From assembly GCF_040718835.1 (NCBI RefSeq), contig NZ_JBFEFG010000280.1:868001-932000 (forward strand): a stretch of 64,000 nucleotides of DNA, given 5' to 3'. The stretch's first letter is position 1; every line of letters starts with the position of its first letter. The notes beneath the pieces were generated by a model that was given only the letters and a program-made list of their open reading frames with translations, had not been told where the DNA came from and ran no database searches. Below, one piece after another: positions 19,065 through 26,378 of the stretch. Origin of the DNA: Bremerella sp. JC817. GTDB taxonomy: Bacteria > Planctomycetota > Planctomycetia > Pirellulales > Pirellulaceae. Both the position numbers and the translations under genes were made by a program.

Positions 19065-20516
19065 ATGAATCCAATGCATCGCCCGCTGCAAAACATCACC
19101 CGCCGCTACTTCCTGTCGCAGTGTCAGACTGGAATTGGCGGCATGGCGTTGGGGTCGCTCTTAGGTGGCTCGGCGTTGGGTTCGGAAGCGAGCACGGCTG
19201 GTTCGATCATGCCGGCGCGAACTCACTTCCCCGCCAAAGCGAAGTCGGTCATCTATCTGCACATGACGGGTTCGCCGCCGAACCTCGACTTGTTCGACTA
19301 CAAGCCGGAACTGGTCAAACATAACGACCAGGATTGCCCGGCCGAGTTTCTGGAAGGGAAAGAGTTCGCGTTCACCAAAGGAACGCCGAAGCTGATGGGA
19401 ACGCCCCACAAGTTTCGCAAGGTGGGCAAGTCCGGCACATGGATGTCGGACGCCCTGGTTCACATGGAAGACATTGTCGACGATGTCTGCTTCATCCATT
19501 CGATGAACACCGACCAGTTCAACCATGCTCCGGCCGAACTGTTGCTATACACCGGATCGCCGCGATTGGGGCGGCCTTCGATGGGATCGTGGGTGACCTA
19601 TGGCCTTGGTTCCGAAAACGAAAACCTGCCTGGCTTTGTGGTGCTCGTTTCCAGCGGAACGAACCCTGCCGGCGGCAACAGCGACTGGGGGAGCGGCTTC
19701 CTGCCTTCGGTCTATCAAGGCGTGCAGTGCCGATCGAAAGGGGACCCGGTCCTCTATCTGAACAATCCGGCCGGGATGAGCAAAGAGATGCGTCGACGAA
19801 CGCTCGATGCGATGAACGACTTGAATGCGATGGAGCTGGCCCGCAGCGGCAGCCCTGAAACAGAAACGCGGATCTCGCAGTACGAGCTCGCCTTCCGCAT
19901 GCAGATGGCTGCCCCTGAGGCGATGGACCTCAGTCAGGAAACGCAGGCCACCCTCGATGCCTATGGCGCGAAGCCGGGGGATTCGAGCCTGGCGAACAAC
20001 TGCTTGTTGGCACGCCGGCTTGTCGAACGTGGCGTTCGTTTCGTGCAGCTATTCGACTGGGGCTGGGACTTCCACGGCACCAGCAAGGGAACTGGTCTGG
20101 GGGATGGCTTGAAAGAGAAGTGTGGCTCGATGGACCAACCGGTCTCGATGCTCATCAAAGATTTGAAGCAGCGCGGGCTACTCGATGAAACGCTGGTCGT
20201 CTGGGGTGGCGAGTTCGGACGAACTCCATTCCGCGAAGGTCGTACCGCTGGCAGCACCGTGCTCGGCCGCGATCACTATCCCGATGTCTTCACCTTGTGG
20301 ATGGCAGGCGGCGGGATCAAGCCAGGGCATTCGTATGGCGCGAGCGACGAGCTTGGTTTCAAGGTTGCCGAGAACAAGGTGCACATCCACGATCTTCAGG
20401 CAACCATTCTGCATTGCCTGGGGATGAATCACGAGCGACTTACCTATCACTACAGTGGTCGTGATTTCCGTCTGACCGACGTGCATGGGCACGTGGTGCA
20501 CGACGTGTTGGCCTAA
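19065..20516 (+). CDS. DUF1501 family protein (sulfatase-like fold), Tat-exported
   Basis: A 483-residue protein with a twin-arginine export signal: NITRRYFLSQCQTGIGGMAL near the N-terminus. DUF1501 proteins share the alkaline phosphatase/sulfatase fold. Typical family stretches are VIYLHMTGSPPNLDLFDYKP, VRFVQLFDWGWDFHG, LVVWGGEFGRTPF and GRDHYPDVFTLWMAGGG. The enzymatic reaction for the family is not established. Start ATG 19065 follows GAAGAGATCCCACG. It is paired with the upstream DUF1549/DUF1553 cytochrome, an arrangement repeated many times in planctomycete genomes and again in this window at 33.3-39.8 kb. The function is inferred to be shared with that partner outside the cytoplasm. Confidence 0.92.
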   Translation: MNPMHRPLQNITRRYFLSQCQTGIGGMALGSLLGGSALGSEASTAGSIMPARTHFPAKAKSVIYLHMTGSPPNLDLFDYKPELVKHNDQDCPAEFLEGKEFAFTKGTPKLMGTPHKFRKVGKSGTWMSDALVHMEDIVDDVCFIHSMNTDQFNHAPAELLLYTGSPRLGRPSMGSWVTYGLGSENENLPGFVVLVSSGTNPAGGNSDWGSGFLPSVYQGVQCRSKGDPVLYLNNPAGMSKEMRRRTLDAMNDLNAMELARSGSPETETRISQYELAFRMQMAAPEAMDLSQETQATLDAYGAKPGDSSLANNCLLARRLVERGVRFVQLFDWGWDFHGTSKGTGLGDGLKEKCGSMDQPVSMLIKDLKQRGLLDETLVVWGGEFGRTPFREGRTAGSTVLGRDHYPDVFTLWMAGGGIKPGHSYGASDELGFKVAENKVHIHDLQATILHCLGMNHERLTYHYSGRDFRLTDVHGHVVHDVLA

Positions 20517-20530
20517 GCGGTCCCTGGGCG

Positions 20531-20872
20531 TTATTCGTCGGGGCTTTCGGCGACCAGCCCTTTGATGTTGCGGGCATAGATCCAGGTCGAACGTTCGGTC
20601 CGGATATGCGTTTCGCCGGTGATCAGTCCGTCGCGAGCCAGCGTTTTCAGCTCGGACAAACGATACGGTCCCGACTCTTGATACTTCGGCGGAAACTTAA
20701 CATAGAACTCTGTCAGATCAGGCTTGGCATCCTTCGGCGTTTCCGGAGCACAAACGGGAATCTGCCGTTTCTCTTTGGCCGAGGTTCGTTTCTTCTTCTT
20801 GCCTGGTTCCAGAAACGGCTTGAGCGTTGGGAAGATTTGCCCCAGCTTCTCGTAAATCATTTCAGGCTTCAT
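20531..20872 (-). CDS. Small hypothetical protein with a GYF_2-like C-terminus
   Basis: A 113-residue protein of uncertain family (a TTG at 20890 would add six residues). The ATG at 20872 lies 11 bases after AAAGGT and is preferred. The N-terminal half is basic (PGKKKKRTSAKEKRQ). The C-terminal half, SGPYRLSELKTLARDGLITG then TERSTWIYARNIKGL, resembles the GYF_2-like pattern (GP-x-SLxEL-x-x-LAxxGxIxxDTLVR...W-x-A...IxGL) of small protein-interaction modules. It is convergent with the DUF1501 gene, whose stop is only 14 bp away. No export signal is visible. The role is unknown. Confidence 0.65.
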   Translation of the reverse strand: MKPEMIYEKLGQIFPTLKPFLEPGKKKKRTSAKEKRQIPVCAPETPKDAKPDLTEFYVKFPPKYQESGPYRLSELKTLARDGLITGETHIRTERSTWIYARNIKGLVAESPDE

Positions 20873-21221
20873 GTGGAGAGTACCTTTCAAGGATCGCTCG
20901 TCTTCTAACGTTCCATCGTTCGGTACGACCTGGGCGAAGGTTCGTTCGCACCAGAAATGGTTCTTCGTGGAATCTTCACGACCCCTTCACGGATGCTGGC
21001 AAGCTAGCACCTACTGGCAGGGTAGGGGGATTGCTATTGCTTCCGATCGGGAAAACGGGAATTATTGCCAGCTACCGCCCCACGGACCGCCAGTCGCGCC
21101 GCGACTGGTTATCTCTTCCAACAACCACCGTGCGCTGATGAACGTTGCGGAGGCTCGCCGAAGGGGCGGGAGCCACCGATTCTGGTAGCTGGTTTCTGAT
21201 TCACGAAAGTCGCGTAAGGAA
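20873..21221. other. Noncoding region with several hairpins upstream of the SPASM gene
   Basis: This 349-bp gap between divergent genes has no credible ORF. Its right part could fold as RNA on the plus strand: CCTAC/GTAGG (21010-21014/21022-21026); a closing stem CCAGCTACC (21068-21076) with GGTAGCTGG (21184-21192); and, nested inside it, CCAGTCG/CGACTGG (21090-21096/21102-21108) and GGCTC-CCG/CGG-GAGCC (21152-21174, one bulge). The stems are short enough that chance is possible. I recognise no known riboswitch consensus. Confidence 0.35.
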
Positions 21222-22190
21222 ATGACACGTCTGAAATACGATCCTTGGGTATTGGCACTGCATCTGGTTGATGCCAGCGGGACACGGCGCGTCGCGATGT
21301 CGACTCAGGTTCTTTCCGAGATCCTGGGGGAAGTTCATCGTGTCGATTCCATTCGAACCGTTCACGTGCGCGGGATCAATTCCGACCCGGGCGAGATCGC
21401 CTGCCTGGTCGATCACGGACGAATGATTGCCTTGGCCGGCTTTCCGAAGCGAGTCCTTTTCACGACCGGCGAAGGAATGCTGCGGCAAGAAGTGGAAGAA
21501 GTCTTCCGCGCGTTTACCTCAATTGAATTCAGCTTGCCGAAGTCGCTCCGTAACGAGCTGCTTCCATTCCAGAAAAGTGACTCTACGCACCGCGAAGAAG
21601 AAATCGAACGTTGGCTGAATACCATCGAGTACTATGCCCGCGTCAAACATACGTGGCAATTGGCTGCCGAGCTGACCGTGCGGATCCCACCAGGCAACCT
21701 GGCAATCGACCTGTCGGACCGGCTCGACCGACTGGCCTGGCGAATGTCGTTTCGCGTGCAACGAACCGGCGGAGCGAGTGCGTTCAATCTCGAGCAACAG
21801 CAAGCCGAGTATGGCATGAAGCTGTGCGAAGAGCCTTACCGCGTGATGACCTTCAGCGCGTGCGGTCAGATGACGGCCTGTAGTGGCGACCAGCGACAAC
21901 GCGTTTACTTCGGTAGCCTGGAAGAAGATACGCTGCGAGGGATCTGGGAAAGCAACTCAATGGAGTCGTGGCGACGCAATCGAACTGATGGCCAATGCCA
22001 GGGATGCCCAGGCCTTGGAACAACGCTGCGGCGTCCTTCGCTGATTGGCGTGTACGACTCGGTCGGAGAGCAGCGTTTCCATGAATATCCACAGCAGCAA
22101 CTGCGGAAGATCGCCGAGCAAACCGAGCAGCAGAACGCTGCGAGTAGCGGCCAACGCGACTTCTTCCGGGCCCCACGCAAAGCTTCGTAG
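21222..22190 (+). CDS. Radical SAM-related protein retaining only a SPASM-like cysteine domain
   Basis: A 322-residue protein started at ATG 21222 after GTAAGGAA. The C-terminal part has a SPASM-like layout: C202, C214, C220, C259 and C262, with the hallmark text ACGQMTACSGD, FGSLEEDTLRGIWES and QCQGCPG. SPASM domains bind auxiliary 4Fe-4S clusters in peptide- or protein-modifying radical SAM enzymes. The N-terminal ~190 residues lack the CxxxCxxC motif that would bind the radical SAM cluster; the only cysteine there is C61. Their pattern (IRTVHVRGINSDPGEIACLV, VLFTTGEGM) could be a decayed SAM barrel. It may be a pseudoenzyme, a cluster-binding accessory or a regulator. No obvious precursor peptide gene is adjacent. 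Its stop is 18 bp from the convergent TPR gene. Confidence 0.75.
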   Translation: MTRLKYDPWVLALHLVDASGTRRVAMSTQVLSEILGEVHRVDSIRTVHVRGINSDPGEIACLVDHGRMIALAGFPKRVLFTTGEGMLRQEVEEVFRAFTSIEFSLPKSLRNELLPFQKSDSTHREEEIERWLNTIEYYARVKHTWQLAAELTVRIPPGNLAIDLSDRLDRLAWRMSFRVQRTGGASAFNLEQQQAEYGMKLCEEPYRVMTFSACGQMTACSGDQRQRVYFGSLEEDTLRGIWESNSMESWRRNRTDGQCQGCPGLGTTLRRPSLIGVYDSVGEQRFHEYPQQQLRKIAEQTEQQNAASSGQRDFFRAPRKAS

Positions 22191-22208
22191 GCAGAAGGGG
22201 GCGGCGTA

Positions 22209-23657
22209 CTACGGCGTCGCCTCAAGCGATTTCACACGCTGCAAATCGCGGTGGGCTTCGCGAAACTGTTTCAGTTCCACCAGCACGTGGGCGCGATGTC
22301 GATAGGCATCGACGTGGTCGGACTGAATCGAGATCACCTGGCTGAAGTCGCTGAGGGCATCTTCCCTTCGCGAAAGCGCCTCCCGCAATAGCCCACGATC
22401 GTAATACGAGGCGGCATCTTGTGGATTGATCTGCACCGCCATCGTGTAATCGGCCAATGCCAGCTCCGGCTTTCGCTGCAGCTTGAAGAGGAAGGCCCGG
22501 TCGCGATACGCCGCCGCCAAACGAGGATCGCGCTCGATGGCTTGGCCATAGTCGGCAATCGCTTCCTCGAGTTGCCCCAGGTGGCGTTTGCTCCAACCTC
22601 TCAGGAAAAAGGTGGTCGCCATCGGCTGCTGCTTGATTGCGGTATCGAAGTCTTGAATCGCAGCTTGATAGTTCTGATTCAGCACGTGAAGGTAGCCACG
22701 GTTGTGAATCAGCGTCGTATCTTCGGGATCGAACTCGATGCCGGCGGTCAACTGTTCGATCATGCCTGGAAGGCTACGGTCAATATCGAGCCGCTTTCGC
22801 TCGGGCCCATGAGGATGCACGAAGAGGGAGTCGGTTTCGATCGCCGTTTCCAGATCGCGCTTCGCTTGTTCGATGTTGCCAAGGGCACGCTGGGCCTGGG
22901 AACGATGCTTCCAGGCCAAGACCATCTTCGGCTGCAATCGAATTGCCAGGCTGAAGTCAGCGATCGCCTTGGCTGGCATATTCTGCCGCTGCCAGGTGAG
23001 CCCACGAACGTAAGGGAGACGCGGATCGGTCGGGTCGCTTTCGATGGCGGCCGTTTGATCGGCGATCGCTTGCTCGAACTTTCCTTCGCTCGCGTAGATC
23101 AGCCCGCGATAGGCTAAGGCTAACGTTTGCTGCGGATCGATCGCGATGGCCTGATCCCAATCGCGTTTCGCTTCGGCCCGGTTCCCTTGGCGGAAGTGAA
23201 GATAGCCTCGCGCCGCCAACGCTTCTGCCAGCTTCGGATTGCGTTCAAGTGCCGCTTCGAGATCGGCTTCTGCCAACGCCCAGCTTCCCAGACGCTTGTG
23301 TACCTTGGCCCGATGCAAGTAAGCCTCGGCGGTGTCGGGGTTGGCCTGGATCGCCGCCGAGAAATGCTCGACAGCTTTGGTATCGAGAGGCGTCAGCGAT
23401 GAAGATGGAAGCCAGCCGACGCGTTGACCGGTTCGGACCTGGGTATGTTCGCCATGCGTTGTCTGCAGTTCGACAACGTCGCCAGGGGCCAGCGTCAGCA
23501 GTGGCTGGTCAGTCGGGCGATGCGGAGGCGTAGTCGCCCAGAGAGCTGTTTTGTGCAGAACGACCTGTCGAGATTCGACGGCCGGTGGAGTTGCCTTCAC
23601 GGGGAGAGGTTGCCCGAGAACGAACAGGATCAAGATGCCCGGCAACTTCCAAGCCAT
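22209..23657 (-). CDS. Exported SH3-like/TPR repeat protein
   Basis: A 482-residue protein with signal peptide MAWKLPGILILFVLGQPLPVKA (a GTG six codons upstream at 23675 is an alternative start). Residues ~40-95 look like a bacterial SH3 module (LLTLAPGDVVELQTTHGEHTQVRTGQRVGWLP). The rest is a string of about ten tetratricopeptide repeats, for example AEAYLHRAKVHKRLGSWALA, AEALAARGYLHFRQGNRAEA and ASYYDRGLLREALSRREDAL. TPRs mediate protein-protein contacts, and the SH3-like module may bind cell-wall material or a partner. It is probably periplasmic. It lies ~115 bp downstream of the lipoprotein gene on the same strand and may be read through from it. No enzymatic domain is seen. Confidence 0.85.
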   Translation of the reverse strand: MAWKLPGILILFVLGQPLPVKATPPAVESRQVVLHKTALWATTPPHRPTDQPLLTLAPGDVVELQTTHGEHTQVRTGQRVGWLPSSSLTPLDTKAVEHFSAAIQANPDTAEAYLHRAKVHKRLGSWALAEADLEAALERNPKLAEALAARGYLHFRQGNRAEAKRDWDQAIAIDPQQTLALAYRGLIYASEGKFEQAIADQTAAIESDPTDPRLPYVRGLTWQRQNMPAKAIADFSLAIRLQPKMVLAWKHRSQAQRALGNIEQAKRDLETAIETDSLFVHPHGPERKRLDIDRSLPGMIEQLTAGIEFDPEDTTLIHNRGYLHVLNQNYQAAIQDFDTAIKQQPMATTFFLRGWSKRHLGQLEEAIADYGQAIERDPRLAAAYRDRAFLFKLQRKPELALADYTMAVQINPQDAASYYDRGLLREALSRREDALSDFSQVISIQSDHVDAYRHRAHVLVELKQFREAHRDLQRVKSLEATP

Positions 23658-23771
23658 GCGAACGGTCAGCCTCACTCAAGTCGAATCGATTGCGAAGGTA
23701 CGCGGTCATTGTAGCCAGCGAATCGGAATCGATTGTTAAGACTTGGTGAGGCTTTGGCGTTCTCGCTGGTG

Positions 23772-24158
23772 TTATTTACCAGGGATGTTGAAGTCGAGCG
23801 TCGAGTCTTCTTTGGGAAGGGTGACCGCTTCGCCGTAGGGAAGAAACAGGCTAACGCCCAGGTCGCTTTCGGAGTTCGCTTTGCCGTCGTAACCGACGAT
23901 CCGGACGCCATAGGCACCACCCAACACCCCTTTGCCAGGTTGCGTCTCGTAGTGTCCGTCTTCGATTTTGACGATCGTGCCGGGGCCGCTGTTGCCAGCA
24001 CGCGAGTTCGGGGTGAACTGAATTTCGCCGGCAGGGACCGGCTGGCCTTGGTAGGTGACCGTTCCAGCGAGATGAAATCGTTCGATCCCATCTCCTGCGC
24101 TGCAGCCAACCAGAAGGAGGCCAATCAGGCCAATCGAAAAGGCAGCAAGGTTCTTCAT
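23772..24158 (-). CDS. Small lipoprotein with a carboxypeptidase-regulatory-like (Ig) fold
   Basis: A 128-residue predicted lipoprotein. The start at 24158 (MKNLAAFSIGLIGLLLVGCS) is preferred because AAAGG lies nine bases upstream; an in-frame ATG at 24167 directly abuts that site. The lipobox is LLVGC. The mature part carries the common planctomycete pattern LAGTVTYQGQPVPAGEIQF, then DGHYETQPGKGVLGGAYGVRIVG, typical of transthyretin/carboxypeptidase-regulatory-like beta-sandwiches. It lies 19 bp downstream of the DUF1559 pilin-like gene. That pairing (DUF1559 followed by a small lipoprotein) recurs in planctomycetes and suggests joint action at the envelope. Biochemical function is unknown. 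Confidence 0.85.
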   Translation of the reverse strand: MKNLAAFSIGLIGLLLVGCSAGDGIERFHLAGTVTYQGQPVPAGEIQFTPNSRAGNSGPGTIVKIEDGHYETQPGKGVLGGAYGVRIVGYDGKANSESDLGVSLFLPYGEAVTLPKEDSTLDFNIPGK

Positions 24159-24177
24159 CGTGGACATCCTTTCCCCA

Positions 24178-25143
24178 TTAGTTGCGGTTGAAGCCACTGA
24201 TCGGCAAACCGTCGTTGCGGATCGCCAGTTGGCTATACATTTGGGTGTCCATCGTTTCGACGAAGAACTGCACCGACGCGTCGCTCATCATCATCTCGCA
24301 GCCGCCGGGATGGTAGCTACCGAAGCAACGTGCTTGCGTGCTGTGAGTGGCGTCGGTCAACGAATTGATCGGAGCGATCGCGCTGGCCAGCGTGGCAGGG
24401 AAGCCCCACAGGTTGTTCACGTTGGCGCTGCTGGCCCAACCGAAGTTCTTGCCATCAGCTCGGTTGTGGGTCTGGTAACGGCTTTCGCCCACCATCACCA
24501 CGTTGGTCGTGCCATCGATCGCATCGCGGAACTGCACGGCGGAATGGAAGTAGAGCATCCCGTTGGTATCGTTGCCACGCAGAGGATCGCTGCTGGCGCG
24601 GCATTGGAAGTCGTAGGTACTCGACGACGAGTTGAACACGCCGCCACCCATCACGCCCATGTAGCACAGCAGGTTCGGCTGTTCCGAAACGCGTGGATCG
24701 GAAGGGCATTGATAGATCGACAAAGGAATCTGCCATGCAGTCTGGTTCGCAGTGCTGCCAGCACCATCGACCGGATTCATCGTGAACTTCTGCGAGAAGT
24801 TGAATTGATCGTGCAGCGCGTTCTGTTCGAGGAACGGAAGCAGCATCACGGTCCACGGGGCGAACGCATTGTTGTCGCCGGAGTTGCTCCAGCAGGTTCC
24901 GCTCGAAGCAGGCGGAGTCGTACGATTCGAGATGTAACCAGAAGGGAAGCTACCAAACGTATCGTGGTAGTTGTGCAGACCAAGCCCGAGATTCTTCAGG
25001 TTATTCGTGCAACTCATCCGGCGAGCCGCTTCTCGCGCTTGCTGAACGGCCGGAAGAAGCAAAGCGATCAAAACGCCGATGATGGCGATCACGACAAGCA
25101 ATTCCACGAGCGTAAACCCGCGGCGGCGGACAGAACAAAGCAT
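24178..25143 (-). CDS. DUF1559 domain protein with type II/IV pseudopilin-like N-terminus
   Basis: A 321-residue protein with the prepilin motif RRGFTLVELLVVIAIIGVLI (cleavage after Gly, Glu at +5), followed by LLPAVQQAREAARRMSCTNN and LGLGLHNYHDTFGSFPSGY, which are diagnostic of the planctomycete DUF1559 family. The C-terminus normally carries an H-x9-DG motif. Here the equivalent is HPGGCEMMMSDASVQFF, so the glycine is an alanine. The long hydrophobic helix anchors it until processing by a prepilin peptidase. Members are numerous in planctomycetes and may form pili or pseudopili, but their assembly systems are poorly known. ATG 25143 is the only sensible start. The lipoprotein gene follows immediately. 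Confidence 0.95.
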   Translation of the reverse strand: MLCSVRRRGFTLVELLVVIAIIGVLIALLLPAVQQAREAARRMSCTNNLKNLGLGLHNYHDTFGSFPSGYISNRTTPPASSGTCWSNSGDNNAFAPWTVMLLPFLEQNALHDQFNFSQKFTMNPVDGAGSTANQTAWQIPLSIYQCPSDPRVSEQPNLLCYMGVMGGGVFNSSSSTYDFQCRASSDPLRGNDTNGMLYFHSAVQFRDAIDGTTNVVMVGESRYQTHNRADGKNFGWASSANVNNLWGFPATLASAIAPINSLTDATHSTQARCFGSYHPGGCEMMMSDASVQFFVETMDTQMYSQLAIRNDGLPISGFNRN

Positions 25144-25297
25144 GGGGGCACCTTGGGGAGTTCAGGGCGACAGGAAGGGCGAAAAGGAAAATCCGCGCTA
25201 AATAATCATAAATGACCAGGTAGTACGAATCTAGCTGAAAGTGGCATGTAGCGGAGCGGGTATTTCCCTAGAGGGGGGCGTGGTGCCTGTGAGCCCA

Positions 25298-25329
25298 AGA
25301 AAATGGCTACACGCCGAAAGACGGTAGCC
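25298..25329 (-). terminator. Possible terminator of the ThuA gene
   Basis: Read on the minus strand, GGCTAC (25324-25329) pairs with GTAGCC (25305-25310) around a 13-base loop and is followed by ATTTTCTT. It lies ~40 bp past the ThuA stop. The stem is only 6 bp, so confidence is moderate. Confidence 0.5.
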
Positions 25330-25366
25330 AAGGTTTACTGAGGAAAGAAGCGAAACGCGCCGTCAA

Positions 25367-26224
25367 TTACTTGGCCGGCGTTGGCTTCTTGTCTTTGTCT
25401 GGGTTTGGCGTGCTCAGATCGATCTCTTGCTTACCGGTACCCTCGAAGCCAGCCTTCGGGGTGCCATCTTCGTTCAGGCCATCGACTGTCCAAAGCACAC
25501 CACGAGCAACCAGCCCGAGCCAGTCGTCGTTGTTCATCGTTTCGTTGTAATGACCCAGCGTCGTCGAGAAAGTCTTAGTCCCTTTGTACTCGTTGGTCCA
25601 GATCACGACGTGATCTTTCTTGGTGTCGACGCCGTAAGCCTTGGCCAGCGGGGTCGCGGAATCCCAGGTCTTCTCGATCTTGTAGAGCTCGCCTCGTTCG
25701 ACCTTCCAGTTTTGTGGGAAGCCCTTCATGATCGGGTGATCCGATTCAAGCGTGACGACGTCGAGCGGATGCTTGCCTTCGTGACTGGTCGATCGTTGAC
25801 CGATCAGCTTGCGCCACTCGTCGGTCTTGGCGTTGCGATAGCTGTGCATCGAGCAGTGAATGAAGATCGCTGGAATCTTGTTCTCGGTATGAGCCGCCAC
25901 GATGCCTTCGATGAAGTCGACATCGGTCACGCCGCCATAGCATTCGTTGTGCACAACAATGTCGTACGGCTTGATCCAGTCGTGGTTTTGATAGACCGGC
26001 ACTTGGATGTTGCGGTCTTCGCCAGCCAGGGCGACATCCCAGTCGATGCTGACGCGTTGGCTCAGCCCCTGGGTGATGATCTTGATTTGGTTGGGGTAGT
26101 CGTGGCAGCAACCGCCGGTAATCAGCAGTCCTTTCAGCTTGGCCTTTTCTTCCGCCAGCGAAGGAGCCGCCAGGCAGGCGACAAACAGCAGTACCAGCAA
26201 TGGACGAATGAAACGATGAGGCAT
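25367..26224 (-). CDS. ThuA domain protein (glutamine amidotransferase-like), exported
   Basis: A 285-residue protein whose start ATG 26224 follows AAGGAA. The signal peptide MPHRFIRPLLVLLFVACLAAPSLA is clear. The mature part is a ThuA-like fold, named after the trehalose-utilisation gene and related to class I glutamine amidotransferases: KLKGLLITGGCCHDYPNQIK, YDIVVHNECYGG, IPAIFIHCSMHSYR, DHPIMKGFP and TTLGHYNETM. The reaction of these planctomycete ThuA proteins is unproven; sugar-derivative handling is the usual inference. The C-terminal 25 residues are a charged Lys/Pro tail. It lies 154 bp downstream of a DUF1080-ThuA fusion on the same strand, with a long inverted repeat between them. 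Confidence 0.9.
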   Translation of the reverse strand: MPHRFIRPLLVLLFVACLAAPSLAEEKAKLKGLLITGGCCHDYPNQIKIITQGLSQRVSIDWDVALAGEDRNIQVPVYQNHDWIKPYDIVVHNECYGGVTDVDFIEGIVAAHTENKIPAIFIHCSMHSYRNAKTDEWRKLIGQRSTSHEGKHPLDVVTLESDHPIMKGFPQNWKVERGELYKIEKTWDSATPLAKAYGVDTKKDHVVIWTNEYKGTKTFSTTLGHYNETMNNDDWLGLVARGVLWTVDGLNEDGTPKAGFEGTGKQEIDLSTPNPDKDKKPTPAK

Positions 26225-26267
26225 GATGGGAATTCCTTGTGATCGGATCGGGGGCAGGGGGGAAAGA

Positions 26268-26365
26268 GAGCCACGGGTTACCTGGGTCGGCACAGCTTGT
26301 CCGCCGCGTTGGATGCGATCTCCAAAGCAGGGCAGGGTGCGGACTCAGGTAGCCCGTGGCGGCTC
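26268..26365. repeat. Long intergenic inverted repeat between the two ThuA genes
   Basis: GAGCCACGGGTTACCTG (26268-26284) pairs with CAGGTAGCCCGTGGCGGCTC (26346-26365) over 17 positions, with one mismatch and a 3-base insertion. The loop is 61 bases. The arms could form a large RNA hairpin between co-oriented genes, or mark a small palindromic intergenic element. Similar GC-rich imperfect palindromes occur in other gaps of this window. Confidence 0.6.
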
Positions 26366-26378
26366 CTAATTGATCTTC

